The notes under the pieces are model-generated. The model had not been told where the DNA came from and did not search any database. It saw only the letters and a program-made list of their open reading frames with translations. Of a stretch of DNA of 43,261 nucleotides, positions 30,511 through 43,261 are shown piece by piece. The DNA is from Pseudonocardia sp. (lineage in GTDB: Bacteria; Actinomycetota; Actinomycetes; Mycobacteriales; Pseudonocardiaceae). Location of the stretch: NCBI GenBank assembly GCA_030451825.1, contig JAKDNL010000005.1:1-43261 (forward strand), written 5' to 3'. The position numbers and the translations under genes are program-made. The stretch's first letter is position 1. Each line of letters begins with the position of its first letter.

Positions 30511-30921
30511 TCAGTCCCCCCGGGTGTCGCGGCGGATCGGGTGCCCGGGCGGGATCTGGACGAACACGATCCGGGTCCCGTCCGGGTCCGCCGCCCACAT
30601 CTCGTGCAGGCCCCACGGCTCCTCGCGCGGCTCGCGCAGTATCGCGACCCCGGCGTCGACGAGCTCGCGGTGCGTCGCGTCGAGGTCCCGCACCTGCAGC
30701 CACAGCCGCAGCCCGCCGGCGTCCGGCTCGACCCGGCCGTCGCGGGCATCGGGCGCCCCGGACGGCGTGGCGGACACCTCGAGCAAGCCGTTGCCGAGGA
30801 AGAACACGGTCCCTCCCGGGAACTCCCGGGAGATCGCCAGACCCAGGGTGTCCCGATAGAAGGCGAGACCGGCTGCTGGGTCGGCCGGTCGCAGGATGGC
30901 GCGGCTGCTGAGGATCTCCAC
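30511..30921 (-). CDS. VOC-superfamily (glyoxalase/bleomycin resistance-like) protein
   Basis: A 136-residue two-module vicinal-oxygen-chelate protein from a GTG start. Seen: EILSSRAILRPADPAAGLAFYRDTLGLAISREF in the first module, FFLGNGLLEVSATPSGAP, then LWLQVRDLDATHRELVDAGVAILREPREEPWGLHEMWAADPDGTRIVFVQ. The ending Trp-Gly-xx-Glu-xx-xx-Asp-Pro-Asp-Gly pattern is typical of the family, whose members are metal-dependent lyases, dioxygenases or drug-binding proteins. It converges on the citrate synthase with one base between stops. Substrate unknown. Divergent to the MFS gene, so it might share regulation from the TTGCTAGCAA site. Confidence 0.85.
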   Translation of the reverse strand: MEILSSRAILRPADPAAGLAFYRDTLGLAISREFPGGTVFFLGNGLLEVSATPSGAPDARDGRVEPDAGGLRLWLQVRDLDATHRELVDAGVAILREPREEPWGLHEMWAADPDGTRIVFVQIPPGHPIRRDTRGD

Positions 30922-30979
30922 GCCGCCAACGGTAGTGGGCCCGTCCGGCGAGCCCGGATGATCGCCGCACGGCGTGAGA

Positions 30980-30999
30980 TTGCTAGCAAAGCGAACTTT
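30980..30999. promoter_or_regulatory. palindrome TTGCTAGCAA before the MFS gene
   Basis: A perfect 10-base palindrome (30980-30989) of MarR-operator type, followed by AAAG-CGAA-CTTT (30988-30999). It lies between the divergent VOC and MFS genes in an unusually AT-rich stretch. A MarR or TetR repressor encoded elsewhere is the likely ligand. Confidence 0.45.
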
Positions 31000-31074
31000 A
31001 CGGTTGCCGCGCCAACCCCGGCGTGGTCACCTGATCGTGTTTTGCACTTCTCTCCTCCCGGACGGAGGTCGGCG

Positions 31075-32508
31075 TTGGCCGACGCGACGACCCGGACCAG
31101 GCCGCTCGTCGCGATCACCGTGCTGGCCTCGTGCGGCCTGCTGGTGTCACTGGTCCAGACCATGGTGGTGCCGTTGCTGCCGGAGTTCCCGCGCCTGATG
31201 GCGGTGAGCCCGTCCACGGCCTCCTGGCTGATCACCGCGAACCTGATCGCCGGCGCGGTGTCCGCCCCGGTACTGGGACGGCTCGGCGACATGTACGGCA
31301 AGCGGCGGATGCTGCTGGTCGCGCTCGCGCTCGTCGGTGTCGGGTCGCTGCTCGGGGCGATCGCACCGAACATCGTCGTGCTGCTGGTGGCCCGCGCGCT
31401 GCAGGGGGCGGCGTTCGGCGTGATCGCGCTCGGGATGAGCCTCATGCGTGACGTGCTCCCGCCCGACCGGGTCGGCAGCGGCGTCGGGCTGATGAGCGCC
31501 TCGCTCGGGTTCGGCGCCGCGATCGGGCTGCCGGTCACCGGCGTCGTCGCGCAGTTCGCGAACTGGCGCTGGCTCTTCGTCGGCGCCGCGGTGATCGCCG
31601 TCGTCCAGATCCTGCTGGTGCGACGCCTGGTGCCCGAGTCGTCGTTGCACGGCAGCGGCCGGTTCGACGCCGTCGGTGCCGTCGGCATCAGCGCCGCGCT
31701 GGTCTGCCTGCTGCTCGCGATCTCGAAGGGCAACGAGTGGGGCTGGACCTCACCGCTGGTGCTGGGCCTGCTCGCCGCCGCGGTACTGCTGGTGCTCGCG
31801 TTCGCCCGCTACCAGCTCCGCGTCCGGTACCCGCTGGTGGACCTGCGTGTCTCGGCCCGTCCGGCGGTGCTGTGGACCAACATCGCATCGGTGCTGGTCG
31901 GGTTCGCGATGTTCACCGGGTTCGTCCTGGCGACCCAGATCCTGCAGGCCCCGGAGGCGACCGGCTACGGCCACGGGCTGTCGCTGATCGTCGCCGGGCT
32001 GGCGCTGCTGCCGATGGGCGCATCGATGGTCGTCTTCGCCTCGGTCTCGGCGACGCTGTCGCGGCTTCGTGGCCCGCGCACCACCCTGATGCTCGGCACG
32101 CTGGTGCTCGGCGTCGGGAACCTCGGGTTCGCGATGCTGCCGACTACGCTCGGCCTGCTCATCGCCGTCAGCGTCTGTACCGCGATCGGCGCCGCGCTCG
32201 CGTACTCGGCCATCCCGCTACTGATCATGCGCGCGGTGCCGGAGAGCGAGACCGCGGCGGCGAACAGCCTCAACACGCTGATGCGCCAGCTCGGCACGTC
32301 GTCCTGCACCGCCGTCGCCACCGCCGTGACGACGGCCAGCGTGATCGACCTGGACGGCCAGATCCTGCCCTCGGGCTTCGCCTACTCGACGGCGTTCGTC
32401 GCCGCCGGCTGCGCGGGCCTGGTCGCGCTGGTGGTCGTCGCGCTGACGCCCGCCCCGTCGGCCTCCGACGCCCTGGAGACCGCCGCGGACCTGGCCGCCG
32501 CCCGCTGA
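31075..32508 (+). CDS. MFS drug exporter, DHA2-type (TTG start)
   Basis: A 477-residue major facilitator protein with about 14 hydrophobic segments. The TTG at 31075 is chosen because GGAGGT lies 4 bases upstream and the coding text starts LADATTRTRPLVAITVLASC; the ORF-track start is 178 codons too early. Motifs: LLPEFPRLMAVSPSTASWLITANL in segments 1-2, LGRLGDMYGKRRMLLV (motif A), ARALQGAAFGVIALGMSLMRDVLP (segment 4, motif B-like) and SLGFGAAIGLPVTGVVAQ (motif C of drug antiporters). It should export a toxic compound by proton antiport. The MarR-like palindrome in its promoter suggests inducible expression. Substrate unknown. Confidence 0.88.
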   Translation: MADATTRTRPLVAITVLASCGLLVSLVQTMVVPLLPEFPRLMAVSPSTASWLITANLIAGAVSAPVLGRLGDMYGKRRMLLVALALVGVGSLLGAIAPNIVVLLVARALQGAAFGVIALGMSLMRDVLPPDRVGSGVGLMSASLGFGAAIGLPVTGVVAQFANWRWLFVGAAVIAVVQILLVRRLVPESSLHGSGRFDAVGAVGISAALVCLLLAISKGNEWGWTSPLVLGLLAAAVLLVLAFARYQLRVRYPLVDLRVSARPAVLWTNIASVLVGFAMFTGFVLATQILQAPEATGYGHGLSLIVAGLALLPMGASMVVFASVSATLSRLRGPRTTLMLGTLVLGVGNLGFAMLPTTLGLLIAVSVCTAIGAALAYSAIPLLIMRAVPESETAAANSLNTLMRQLGTSSCTAVATAVTTASVIDLDGQILPSGFAYSTAFVAAGCAGLVALVVVALTPAPSASDALETAADLAAAR

Positions 32509-32550
32509 CCCACCCGTCCGACCTCGATGCCCGTGCGGCCGGGCCCGTGC

Positions 32551-32646
32551 GCGAGCGGTCCCCTCGGGACGCCCCACGCCGGGCCGCTCCTGCGTCGCGA
32601 GGGGACCCTCCGGGACCTTCCGGTGAGCGAGGGGACCCTTCGGGAC
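32551..32646. repeat. three copies of a 20-bp GCGAGGGGACCCTYCGGGAC repeat
   Basis: Copies at 32597-32616 and 32627-32646 differ at one base and lie 30 bases apart; a diverged copy is at 32551-32570, itself holding GTCCC-CTC-GGGAC. They fill the 173-base gap between the convergent MFS and CMD-like genes and may terminate both. The rest of the gap shows nothing else. Confidence 0.65.
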
Positions 32647-32681
32647 ACTGTGGGCTCTCGGACACGGAGAGCAGGACCTGC

Positions 32682-33225
32682 TCAGGTGCTGGTGGCCGGG
32701 CCTTCGGGGCCGATCGGGACGTCGGGGTCGATGCGCAGGGCCGTCATGATCCGGGCCAGGCCCAGGTAATGGCCGGCGACCAGGGCCACCTCGACGATCC
32801 GCTGCTCGTCGAGAAGGCCGGGCAGGGGCGCGTAGTCGACATCGGAGACCTCACCGTCGCGGACCAGGTCGGCGACGAATGCGAGTACCGCGCGCTGGGT
32901 CGGATCGGACGGTGAGCCGTCGACCTCTCCCCGTTCCAGGGCATCGATCTGCTGCCGGCTCACGCCCGTCGCGAGCGCGATCGGAACGTGCTGCACCCAT
33001 TCGTAGCGCTGGGCCAGACGACCGACCTGCAGGATCGTCAGCTCGCGCAGTGACGGGGCGAGTGCGAGGTCGTTCAGCAGCACACCGCCCAGGCGCAGCC
33101 AGGGTTTGAAGGCCGTCCGGGCCTGGGTCATCAGGGGAGAAGACGTGCGCCTGCGGCAACCGTCCCAGTGCGGACGCGGTCTCCGACGGGGCGTTCTCGG
33201 GGTCGACGTACTCCACGCGTGCCAT
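32682..33225 (-). pseudogene. carboxymuconolactone decarboxylase-like protein, frameshifted
   Basis: An AhpD/CMD-fold gene in two frames. The N-terminus is in one frame (MARVEYVDPENAPSETASALG, ending LPQAHVFS), the rest in another (LMTQARTAFKPWLRLGGVLL, LRELTILQVGRLAQRYEWVQHVP, VALVAGHYLGLARIMTALRID). Removing one base from the run of four C/G at 33134-33137 joins them as AHVFSLMTQARTAF and gives a normal protein of 180 residues. It is either a true mutation or a homopolymer sequencing error. The usual Cys-x-x-Cys of AhpD is replaced by a YEW-H pattern (EWVQHVPIA), as in the CMD-like branch without peroxidase activity. Function unknown. Confidence 0.75.
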
Positions 33226-33343
33226 CGCCCGACCGTAGGTCTCCCCGGCGCCCGCCGCTCTCCCCGGCCGACTAACGGATCATCCACCCTGGACACAAGG
33301 CGGCACGTGACATGCGCGGACGTCGACAATCCGCGACAAACGC

Positions 33344-33358
33344 ACGAGTAGAACTCGT
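33344..33358. promoter_or_regulatory. perfect dyad ACGAGT-AGA-ACTCGT
   Basis: A 6-bp perfect inverted repeat in the 339-base region before the KAS III operon, about 40 bases upstream of the candidate promoter. It is a likely operator for an unknown regulator. Confidence 0.45.
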
Positions 33359-33399
33359 CGGTAACGTTTCCGGACGCAACCCACGGGTAACCGTCACCG

Positions 33400-33428
33400 T
33401 TGACCGACAATGCGTGAGCGTGCACACT
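33400..33428 (+). promoter_or_regulatory. candidate promoter of the KAS III-carboxylase-reductase operon
   Basis: TTGACC (33400-33405), 17 bases, then CACACT (33423-33428). The -35 is good and the -10 weak. Just upstream, GGTAACG and GGTAACCG occur as spaced direct repeats. About 135 bases of untranslated leader would follow, in which no riboswitch was recognised. Confidence 0.35.
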
Positions 33429-33564
33429 TCGGGGTCGGATCACATTTCGAACGAAGGCGTACTGCGGATATCGTCATGGGCACCGCACCCGCTTGATCAC
33501 CCGGCCCGCCCACGCGTGCAGCCTGGTGATTTCCGGCCGCACACACACGCCCAGGAGGCCGATG

Positions 33565-35526
33565 ATGAAACCGTTCGTGGTCAACAGCCATGATCGACTC
33601 GTCTTTCCCGCCAATTTCTTCACCGAACTCGACTTCTCGGTCATCAATGACCTGGAACAGTTCACCGCAATCGTCGAGCGCGATTTCGAGGCGAAAGCAC
33701 CGACCGGGACCGATATCCTGACCCGGATCACCGACGGCTCCTACCCGAGCCGGTTCGAGCTGCTCCGTGACATCGGGCAGAACCTGTTCTGGGTCAACCG
33801 GTTCTCGATGACGATGTTCGAGAAGCGCCCCACCCGCTGGCGCGACCTGCCGCGGCACCGCCCGGACGTCTACCTGCCGGTGCTGACCCCGTGGGAGGAC
33901 GGCGACAAGAAGATCCGCGCCGTGCGCGAGGCGTTCGAGGCCCTCGACCCGGCCTGGGACGAGGCGACCGAGCGCCGCGTGTTCGACCTGCTCTTCGACG
34001 TGTTCGGGCACCGCCGCCACCACGCCACCGAGCTGCCCGCGGTGAAGCCGACCGTCGCCCAGTTCCTGGACACCCCCGGCGCGCTGACCTTCGTCGTCGG
34101 CGAGCACGACCCGGACTACCCGGTCTTCACCCAGACCGAGATCATCGACGCCGCGGCCGAGCGGCCCGAGCTCGAGGCGCTGACCCGCTGGGCGATGGTG
34201 CTGCACAACCAGTACCCGTGGGACCGCGCCGGCACCGAGCTGCGCACCGCCGACCAGATCGGCGACGACGACCACGTGATCGCCTTCCACCCGCGCAACC
34301 GCGACGTCTCGGCGTTCCTGGACCGCGTCTCCGGGGCGCGCCCGGCCCGTCGCCGTCGCGCCGAGACCCCGGCCGAGCCGGTCGCGCCGGTGCGCCCGCT
34401 GCCGCCGGTCCGGGTGCCCGAGACGTTCCGGGTGCAGCCGAAGATCGAGTCGCTGGCCGTCGTGCGCGGCGAGTACGTCTGCGACAACACCGACGTCGTG
34501 CGCAACTCCGCGTTCTCCTGGTCACCGATGAGCGCCGCCGAGATCAGCAAGAAGACCGGCATCGACCGGCGCCGCTACACCGAGCTCGACATCGAGGACC
34601 TGGCACTGGAAGCGGCGAAGGCCGCGCTCGCGCACTCCGGCCGGCGGACCGACGAGATCGGCGCCGTGCTCGTCGCCACCTGCACCAGCGAGCGGCTGAT
34701 CCCGTCGCTGTCGACGTGGCTGTCCGGGCAGCTGGGACTGCTGCAGACGCACTGCTCGGCCGACATCGTCGCCGCGTGCGCGGGGCTGCCCTACGGCCTG
34801 TCCGAGGCCGTGCGCCAGCTGCAGGAGGTGGACCGGCCGGTACTGCTGGTCTGCGTGGAGAAGTTCTCGGACAAGATCGGCAGGGTCCGAACCTCGCGCA
34901 TGATCTTCGGCGACGGCGCGGCCGCGATGGTCGTCGCACCGGCCCCGGACGGCGAGCCCGGCGACGTCGAGGTACTGCAGACCTACGCCTCCGGCCCGGT
35001 CTCCCAGGTGAACTCGATCATCTGGCCGAACCCGGAGTTCGACAACGACATCACCGTCTACGGCCCGGAGGTCAAGGCGCTGGTCGCGCGCTACCTCGCG
35101 CAGATGATCGGCGAGCTCGGCGATCAGCCCGGTCCCGACGGCGCCGGAACGCTGCTGGAGGCGATCGACCTGATCGTCCCGCACCAGGCCAACAAGACGA
35201 TGATCCTGCAGCTCGCGGCCGATGCCGGGTTGTCCGCCGACCAGCTCTACTTCAACATCGAGGAGATGGGCAACGTCTCGGCCGCATCGATCCCGATCGC
35301 GATCTTCGACGCGGTCCGCGACGGGGCGATCACCGGGCCCACCCGGGTGTTCGCGCCCGGTTTCGGCGCGGGCGCCGTGGGTGGCTACGCCGTGCTGCGG
35401 GTGGTCCCCTCCGTGATGGCCCCCGAGGTCACCCTGCCGGCGCCGGACACCGCCGCGGCGTCCACCCGGGCCGGCACCGCGATGGCCACCACCACCGACG
35501 ACGTTCGCATTGCCTTCGGCGAGTGA
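33565..35526 (+). CDS. KAS III-like 3-oxoacyl synthase with a large unrecognised N-terminal domain
   Basis: 653 residues from the ATG at 33565 (AGGAGG 6 bases upstream; the ATG at 33562 is too close to it). Residues of about 290-640 form a KAS III (FabH/NphT7-type) condensing enzyme with the complete triad: Cys405 in ADIVAACAGLPYGLSEAV, His540 in DLIVPHQANKTM and Asn570 in EEMGNVSAASIPIA. FAPGFGAGAVGGYAVLRV closes the fold. KAS III enzymes normally have about 330 residues, so the first 290 or so are extra: VNSHDRLVFPANFFTELDF, RFELLRDIGQNLFWVNRFSM, then helices up to a Pro/Arg-rich linker (RRRRAETPAEPVAPVRPLPP). I do not recognise that domain. It is followed by a malonyl-CoA-forming carboxylase and a reductase, so it probably condenses an acyl-CoA with malonyl-CoA. 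Confidence 0.85.
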   Translation: MKPFVVNSHDRLVFPANFFTELDFSVINDLEQFTAIVERDFEAKAPTGTDILTRITDGSYPSRFELLRDIGQNLFWVNRFSMTMFEKRPTRWRDLPRHRPDVYLPVLTPWEDGDKKIRAVREAFEALDPAWDEATERRVFDLLFDVFGHRRHHATELPAVKPTVAQFLDTPGALTFVVGEHDPDYPVFTQTEIIDAAAERPELEALTRWAMVLHNQYPWDRAGTELRTADQIGDDDHVIAFHPRNRDVSAFLDRVSGARPARRRRAETPAEPVAPVRPLPPVRVPETFRVQPKIESLAVVRGEYVCDNTDVVRNSAFSWSPMSAAEISKKTGIDRRRYTELDIEDLALEAAKAALAHSGRRTDEIGAVLVATCTSERLIPSLSTWLSGQLGLLQTHCSADIVAACAGLPYGLSEAVRQLQEVDRPVLLVCVEKFSDKIGRVRTSRMIFGDGAAAMVVAPAPDGEPGDVEVLQTYASGPVSQVNSIIWPNPEFDNDITVYGPEVKALVARYLAQMIGELGDQPGPDGAGTLLEAIDLIVPHQANKTMILQLAADAGLSADQLYFNIEEMGNVSAASIPIAIFDAVRDGAITGPTRVFAPGFGAGAVGGYAVLRVVPSVMAPEVTLPAPDTAAASTRAGTAMATTTDDVRIAFGE

Positions 35527-35579
35527 GCAGGATGGCAGCGACGCAACATTCGTTCCCGCCGAGGAGTAGTAAACACAGC

Positions 35580-41254
<5,675 letters not shown>

Positions 41255-41255
<1 letters not shown>

Positions 41256-42019
41256 TGACCGCAGTGACCGACACCCACCCCGAGCAGCGCGTAGCGATCG
41301 TGACCGGCGGCGCACGCGGGATCGGCGCCGCCATCACCACGGCGCTGGCGCGCAGCGGCGTGCACGTCGCCGCCGGGTACAGCTCCAACTCCCAGGCCGC
41401 CGAGGACCTCGCCGGCAAGCTCGGCGCCGAGGGTGCGTCGGTCTCGGTGCACCAGGGCAACGTCGGGGAGCCCGACGACTGCAGCCGGGTGGTGTCGGAG
41501 GTGATCGAGCAGCAGGGCCGGGTCGACTACCTGATCAACAACGCGGGCATCACGGTGGACAAGACGGTGCGCAAGCTGACCGTCGAGGACTGGCACGCGG
41601 TGTTGCGGATCAACCTGTCCGGCGCGTTCTACATGTCCAAGGCCGTGCTCGAGCACATGACCGACGCCGGGTTCGGCCGGATCGTCAACATCAGCTCGGT
41701 GATCGGGCAGACCGGTTCGGTCGGGCAGGCCAACTACGCCTCGTCCAAGGCCGGGCTGATCGGCTTCTCGAAGAGCCTGGCGCAGGAGGTGGCGCGCAAG
41801 GGCGTCACGGTCAACTGCGTGGCGCCGGGCTACATCGAGACCGAGATGGTCGCCTCGGTGCCGGAGAAGGTACTCAACAAGCTCCTCGCCAACGTCCCGA
41901 TGGGCCGCCTCGGCCAGGCGAGCGAGATCGCCCGCACGGTGTCGTTCCTGGTCGACGACAACGCCGGCTACATCACCGGCTCGGTGATCTCGGTCAACGG
42001 CGGCCTCGACATGATGTGA
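41255..42019 (+). CDS. SDR 3-oxoacyl-thioester reductase (PhaB/FabG-like)
   Basis: A 254-residue classical SDR. The ATG overlaps the carboxylase stop (TGATG) and has GGAGG 7 bases upstream, so translation is coupled. NADP(H)-binding TGGARGIGAAITTAL, the NNAG motif in LINNAGITVDKTVRKLT, the catalytic Ser in NISSVIGQTGSVGQ, then Tyr-x-x-x-Lys in ANYASSKAGLIGF, and the terminal ITGSVISVNGGLDMM are all intact. The long INLSGAFYMSKAVLEHM and IGQTG-GQ-NY stretches resemble acetoacetyl-CoA reductases of the PhaB group more than housekeeping FabG. In this operon it would reduce the 3-ketoacyl product of the KAS III enzyme to a 3-hydroxyacyl thioester. Confidence 0.93.
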
Positions 42020-42035
42020 TCCACCCCTGACGACG

Positions 42036-42067
42036 ACGGCACCCTCGCCTCCGGGCGGGGGTGCCGT
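42036..42067 (+). terminator. hairpin terminator of the KAS III operon
   Basis: ACGGCACCC and GGGTGCCGT form a 9-bp stem, with a further CGCC/GGCG pair inside, 17 bases after the reductase stop. No U-run. Confidence 0.6.
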
Positions 42068-42077
42068 GTCGCGTTCC

Positions 42078-42143
42078 GGGCTCAGGTGCGCGGGCTCGGG
42101 GTGCGGGCTCGGGGTGCGGGCTCGGGGTGCGGGCTCAGGTTCG
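42078..42143. repeat. 13-bp tandem minisatellite GGGCTCGGGGTGC
   Basis: Three exact 13-base units (42092-42130) are flanked by variant units GGGCTCAGGTGCGC and GGGCTCAGGTTC. The array runs into the last codons and stop of the GH3 gene, whose TCA stop complement is part of one unit. Confidence 0.8.
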
Positions 42144-43261
42144 GGCGCAGAGGCCCTTGGCCGCCAGGACGCGGGCCACCGCCCGGTCGTTGTCGGCGGC
42201 ACTGATCCGGCCCGTGTCCAGGGCGCCCTGGGCAGCGTCGAGCAGCGGGGCGATCGTGGTGACGTTCGAGAACAGGGCGATGTCCGCGCCCGCTTCCAGC
42301 GCCTTCGTGGTCGACGCGGCCAGGCCGAAGCGATCGGTGATCGCCTTCATCGCGCCGAGGTCGTCGGTCATCACGACGCCGTCGAAGCGGTACTTCTCGC
42401 GCAGCAGCTGGTAGACGGCGGGCTCGAGGGAGGCGGGCACGTCCGTGCCCATGCTCGTTCCGCCTGCGCTCCTCCCGGTGGTCAGGCCCGGGACGTTCAG
42501 GTGCCCGACCATCACGCCGGTCCGGCCCTCGAGCGGCGCGCCGGGGCCGACCAGGTCGCCGTAGGGCAGCATGTCGTACTTCTCGAGCTCGGACAACGAC
42601 GGCGTGCTGACCTCGCCCTTGTGCGAGTCGCCGGTGGAGTGCCCGTGTCCGGGGAAGTGCTTGAGCATCCCGTAGACACCGCCGTCCTCCTGGCCCTTCG
42701 CGAACGCCAGGGCGTAGCGGGTGACGACCTCGGGGTCGTCGGAGAACGAGCGGTCGCCGATCACGTCGGACCTCGGCTGGTCGGAGGTGTCGACGTCCGG
42801 GGCGAGGTTCCAGGTGACGCCGCGGGCGCGCAGCTTCTCGGCCCGATCCTTCGCCAGGGCCGTGACCTGCTCGGGAGTCTTCGAGGCGGCCATCGACCGG
42901 GCGCTGGGCAGCTCGCCGTCGAGGTCGTCGATGCGCTGCACGCGCCCGCCCTCGTCGTCCACGCCGACGGCTAGCGGGGTGCGGGAGGCCTTCTGCACGG
43001 CGTCGAGCTTGTGGTTCTGCAGCAGGGCGGTGTCGTTGCCGCCGAGGAAGATCCCGCCGACCTGCGAGTTGCGCACGATCGTCACGGCACCGGCCGGGTC
43101 GGCGGCGTCCACCCCGACCATCAGGCGCTGGGCCAGCCGGTCGCGCGGGGACAGCGCGTTCACCATCCCGGTGCAGTCGGGGAGCCGGTCCGCGGCACCG
43201 GGCACGGCCGAGGCGCCGTCCGCGGCGGCACCAGGCACGGCGGCACCAGGCACGGCGGCAC
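42135..43261 (-). CDS. GH3 beta-N-acetylhexosaminidase, 5' end beyond window
   Basis: A glycoside hydrolase family 3 enzyme of the NagZ type, about 375 codons seen; the frame stays open at the window edge, so the start and a probable signal peptide are missing. Landmarks: LAQRLMVGVDAADPAGAV, GVDDEGGRVQRIDDL, LRARGVTWNLAPDVD, the diagnostic KHFPGHGHSTGDSH (catalytic Asp/His dyad loop) and FDGVVMTDDLGAMKAI with the nucleophile Asp. Near the edge is a five-residue PGAAV-type repeat from 15-base units. Residues around TTGRSAGGTSMGTD are an insertion matching the dispersed repeat in two other genes. It releases N-acetylglucosamine from peptidoglycan fragments or glycans; probably secreted or a lipoprotein. 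Confidence 0.9.
   Translation of the reverse strand, partial: AAVPGAAVPGAAADGASAVPGAADRLPDCTGMVNALSPRDRLAQRLMVGVDAADPAGAVTIVRNSQVGGIFLGGNDTALLQNHKLDAVQKASRTPLAVGVDDEGGRVQRIDDLDGELPSARSMAASKTPEQVTALAKDRAEKLRARGVTWNLAPDVDTSDQPRSDVIGDRSFSDDPEVVTRYALAFAKGQEDGGVYGMLKHFPGHGHSTGDSHKGEVSTPSLSELEKYDMLPYGDLVGPGAPLEGRTGVMVGHLNVPGLTTGRSAGGTSMGTDVPASLEPAVYQLLREKYRFDGVVMTDDLGAMKAITDRFGLAASTTKALEAGADIALFSNVTTIAPLLDAAQGALDTGRISAADNDRAVARVLAAKGLCART
42450..42478. repeat. single copy of the dispersed repeat inside the GH3 gene
   Basis: CATGCTCGTTCCGCCTGCGC plus TCCTCCCGG matches the core of the repeats in the NmrA-like and carboxylase genes and lies in a surface loop (VPGLTTG...TDVPASL). Only one unit is present here. 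Confidence 0.65.

Noticed and set aside
27999-31733. 1,244-residue minus ORF as one protein
   Set aside because: The part beyond 29264 is antisense to the CitA-like, VOC and MFS region. Homology starts at the HTH following the GTG at 29264.

Overview
The window is very GC-rich, has almost no AT-rich spacers, uses GTG and TTG starts freely and shows leaderless-type promoters. Gene content includes an FDOR-B flavoprotein, an LCP protein with a LytR_C tail, a class E/F sortase, an AdoCbl-type ethanolamine lyase and many acyl-CoA enzymes. Together these point to a high-GC actinobacterium, most likely Pseudonocardiaceae (a Pseudonocardia-like genome). This placement is inferred from style and content; no search was run.

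Layout. (1) 1-4703: acyl-CoA catabolism, with an acyl-CoA ligase (cut by the window edge) and an acyl-CoA dehydrogenase on the minus strand, divergent from a TetR regulator and a second acyl-CoA ligase. (2) 4899-6578: an LCP cell-wall ligase. (3) 6652-8474: a decayed two-gene AAA ATPase / DUF4276-like cassette. (4) 8493-15146: two sulfur-scavenging transcription units, sfnG and a DszC/SfnC-like flavin monooxygenase. Each is preceded by a 23-codon leader peptide sharing LTRRRHVD and ending in Cys codons, with a promoter and mRNA hairpins. Between them on the other strand is an ethanolamine operon (permease-eutB-eutC). (5) 15211-17830: a TMEM165/GDT1 cation exporter fused to an ICMT-like methyltransferase domain, behind a yybP-ykoY (Mn2+) riboswitch, plus an NmrA-like oxidoreductase. 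Two related palindromic elements lie around the NmrA gene. (6) 17993-22345: a thiolase with an abnormal 3' end, an HtrA-like protease and a sugar-porter MFS. (7) 22484-26549 minus: a tightly overlapping operon of MBL hydrolase, DedA and holin-like/phosphodiesterase proteins, plus an FDOR. (8) 26742-27922: an Excalibur surface protein overlapping a sortase. (9) 27999-30509: two divergent citrate-synthase-like genes, one with an N-terminal HTH, around an AT-rich palindromic operator region. (10) 30511-33225: a VOC protein, a TTG-start MFS and a frameshifted carboxymuconolactone-decarboxylase-like gene. (11) 33565-42019: a three-gene operon of a KAS III enzyme with an unrecognised N-terminal domain of about 290 residues, a 1,891-residue single-chain eukaryote-style acyl-CoA carboxylase, and a PhaB/FabG reductase. 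(12) 42135-43261: a GH3 beta-N-acetylhexosaminidase, cut by the window edge.

How the genes work together. The KAS III-carboxylase-reductase operon reads as a self-contained route in which acyl-CoA is carboxylated to malonyl-CoA, condensed to a 3-ketoacyl thioester and reduced to a 3-hydroxyacyl thioester. It has no dehydratase or enoyl reductase. This is the strongest candidate for an undescribed system. The paired leader peptides are the strongest regulatory finding. Short dispersed repeats lie in frame inside three unrelated coding sequences (NmrA, carboxylase, GH3), a mobile-repeat signature worth following.
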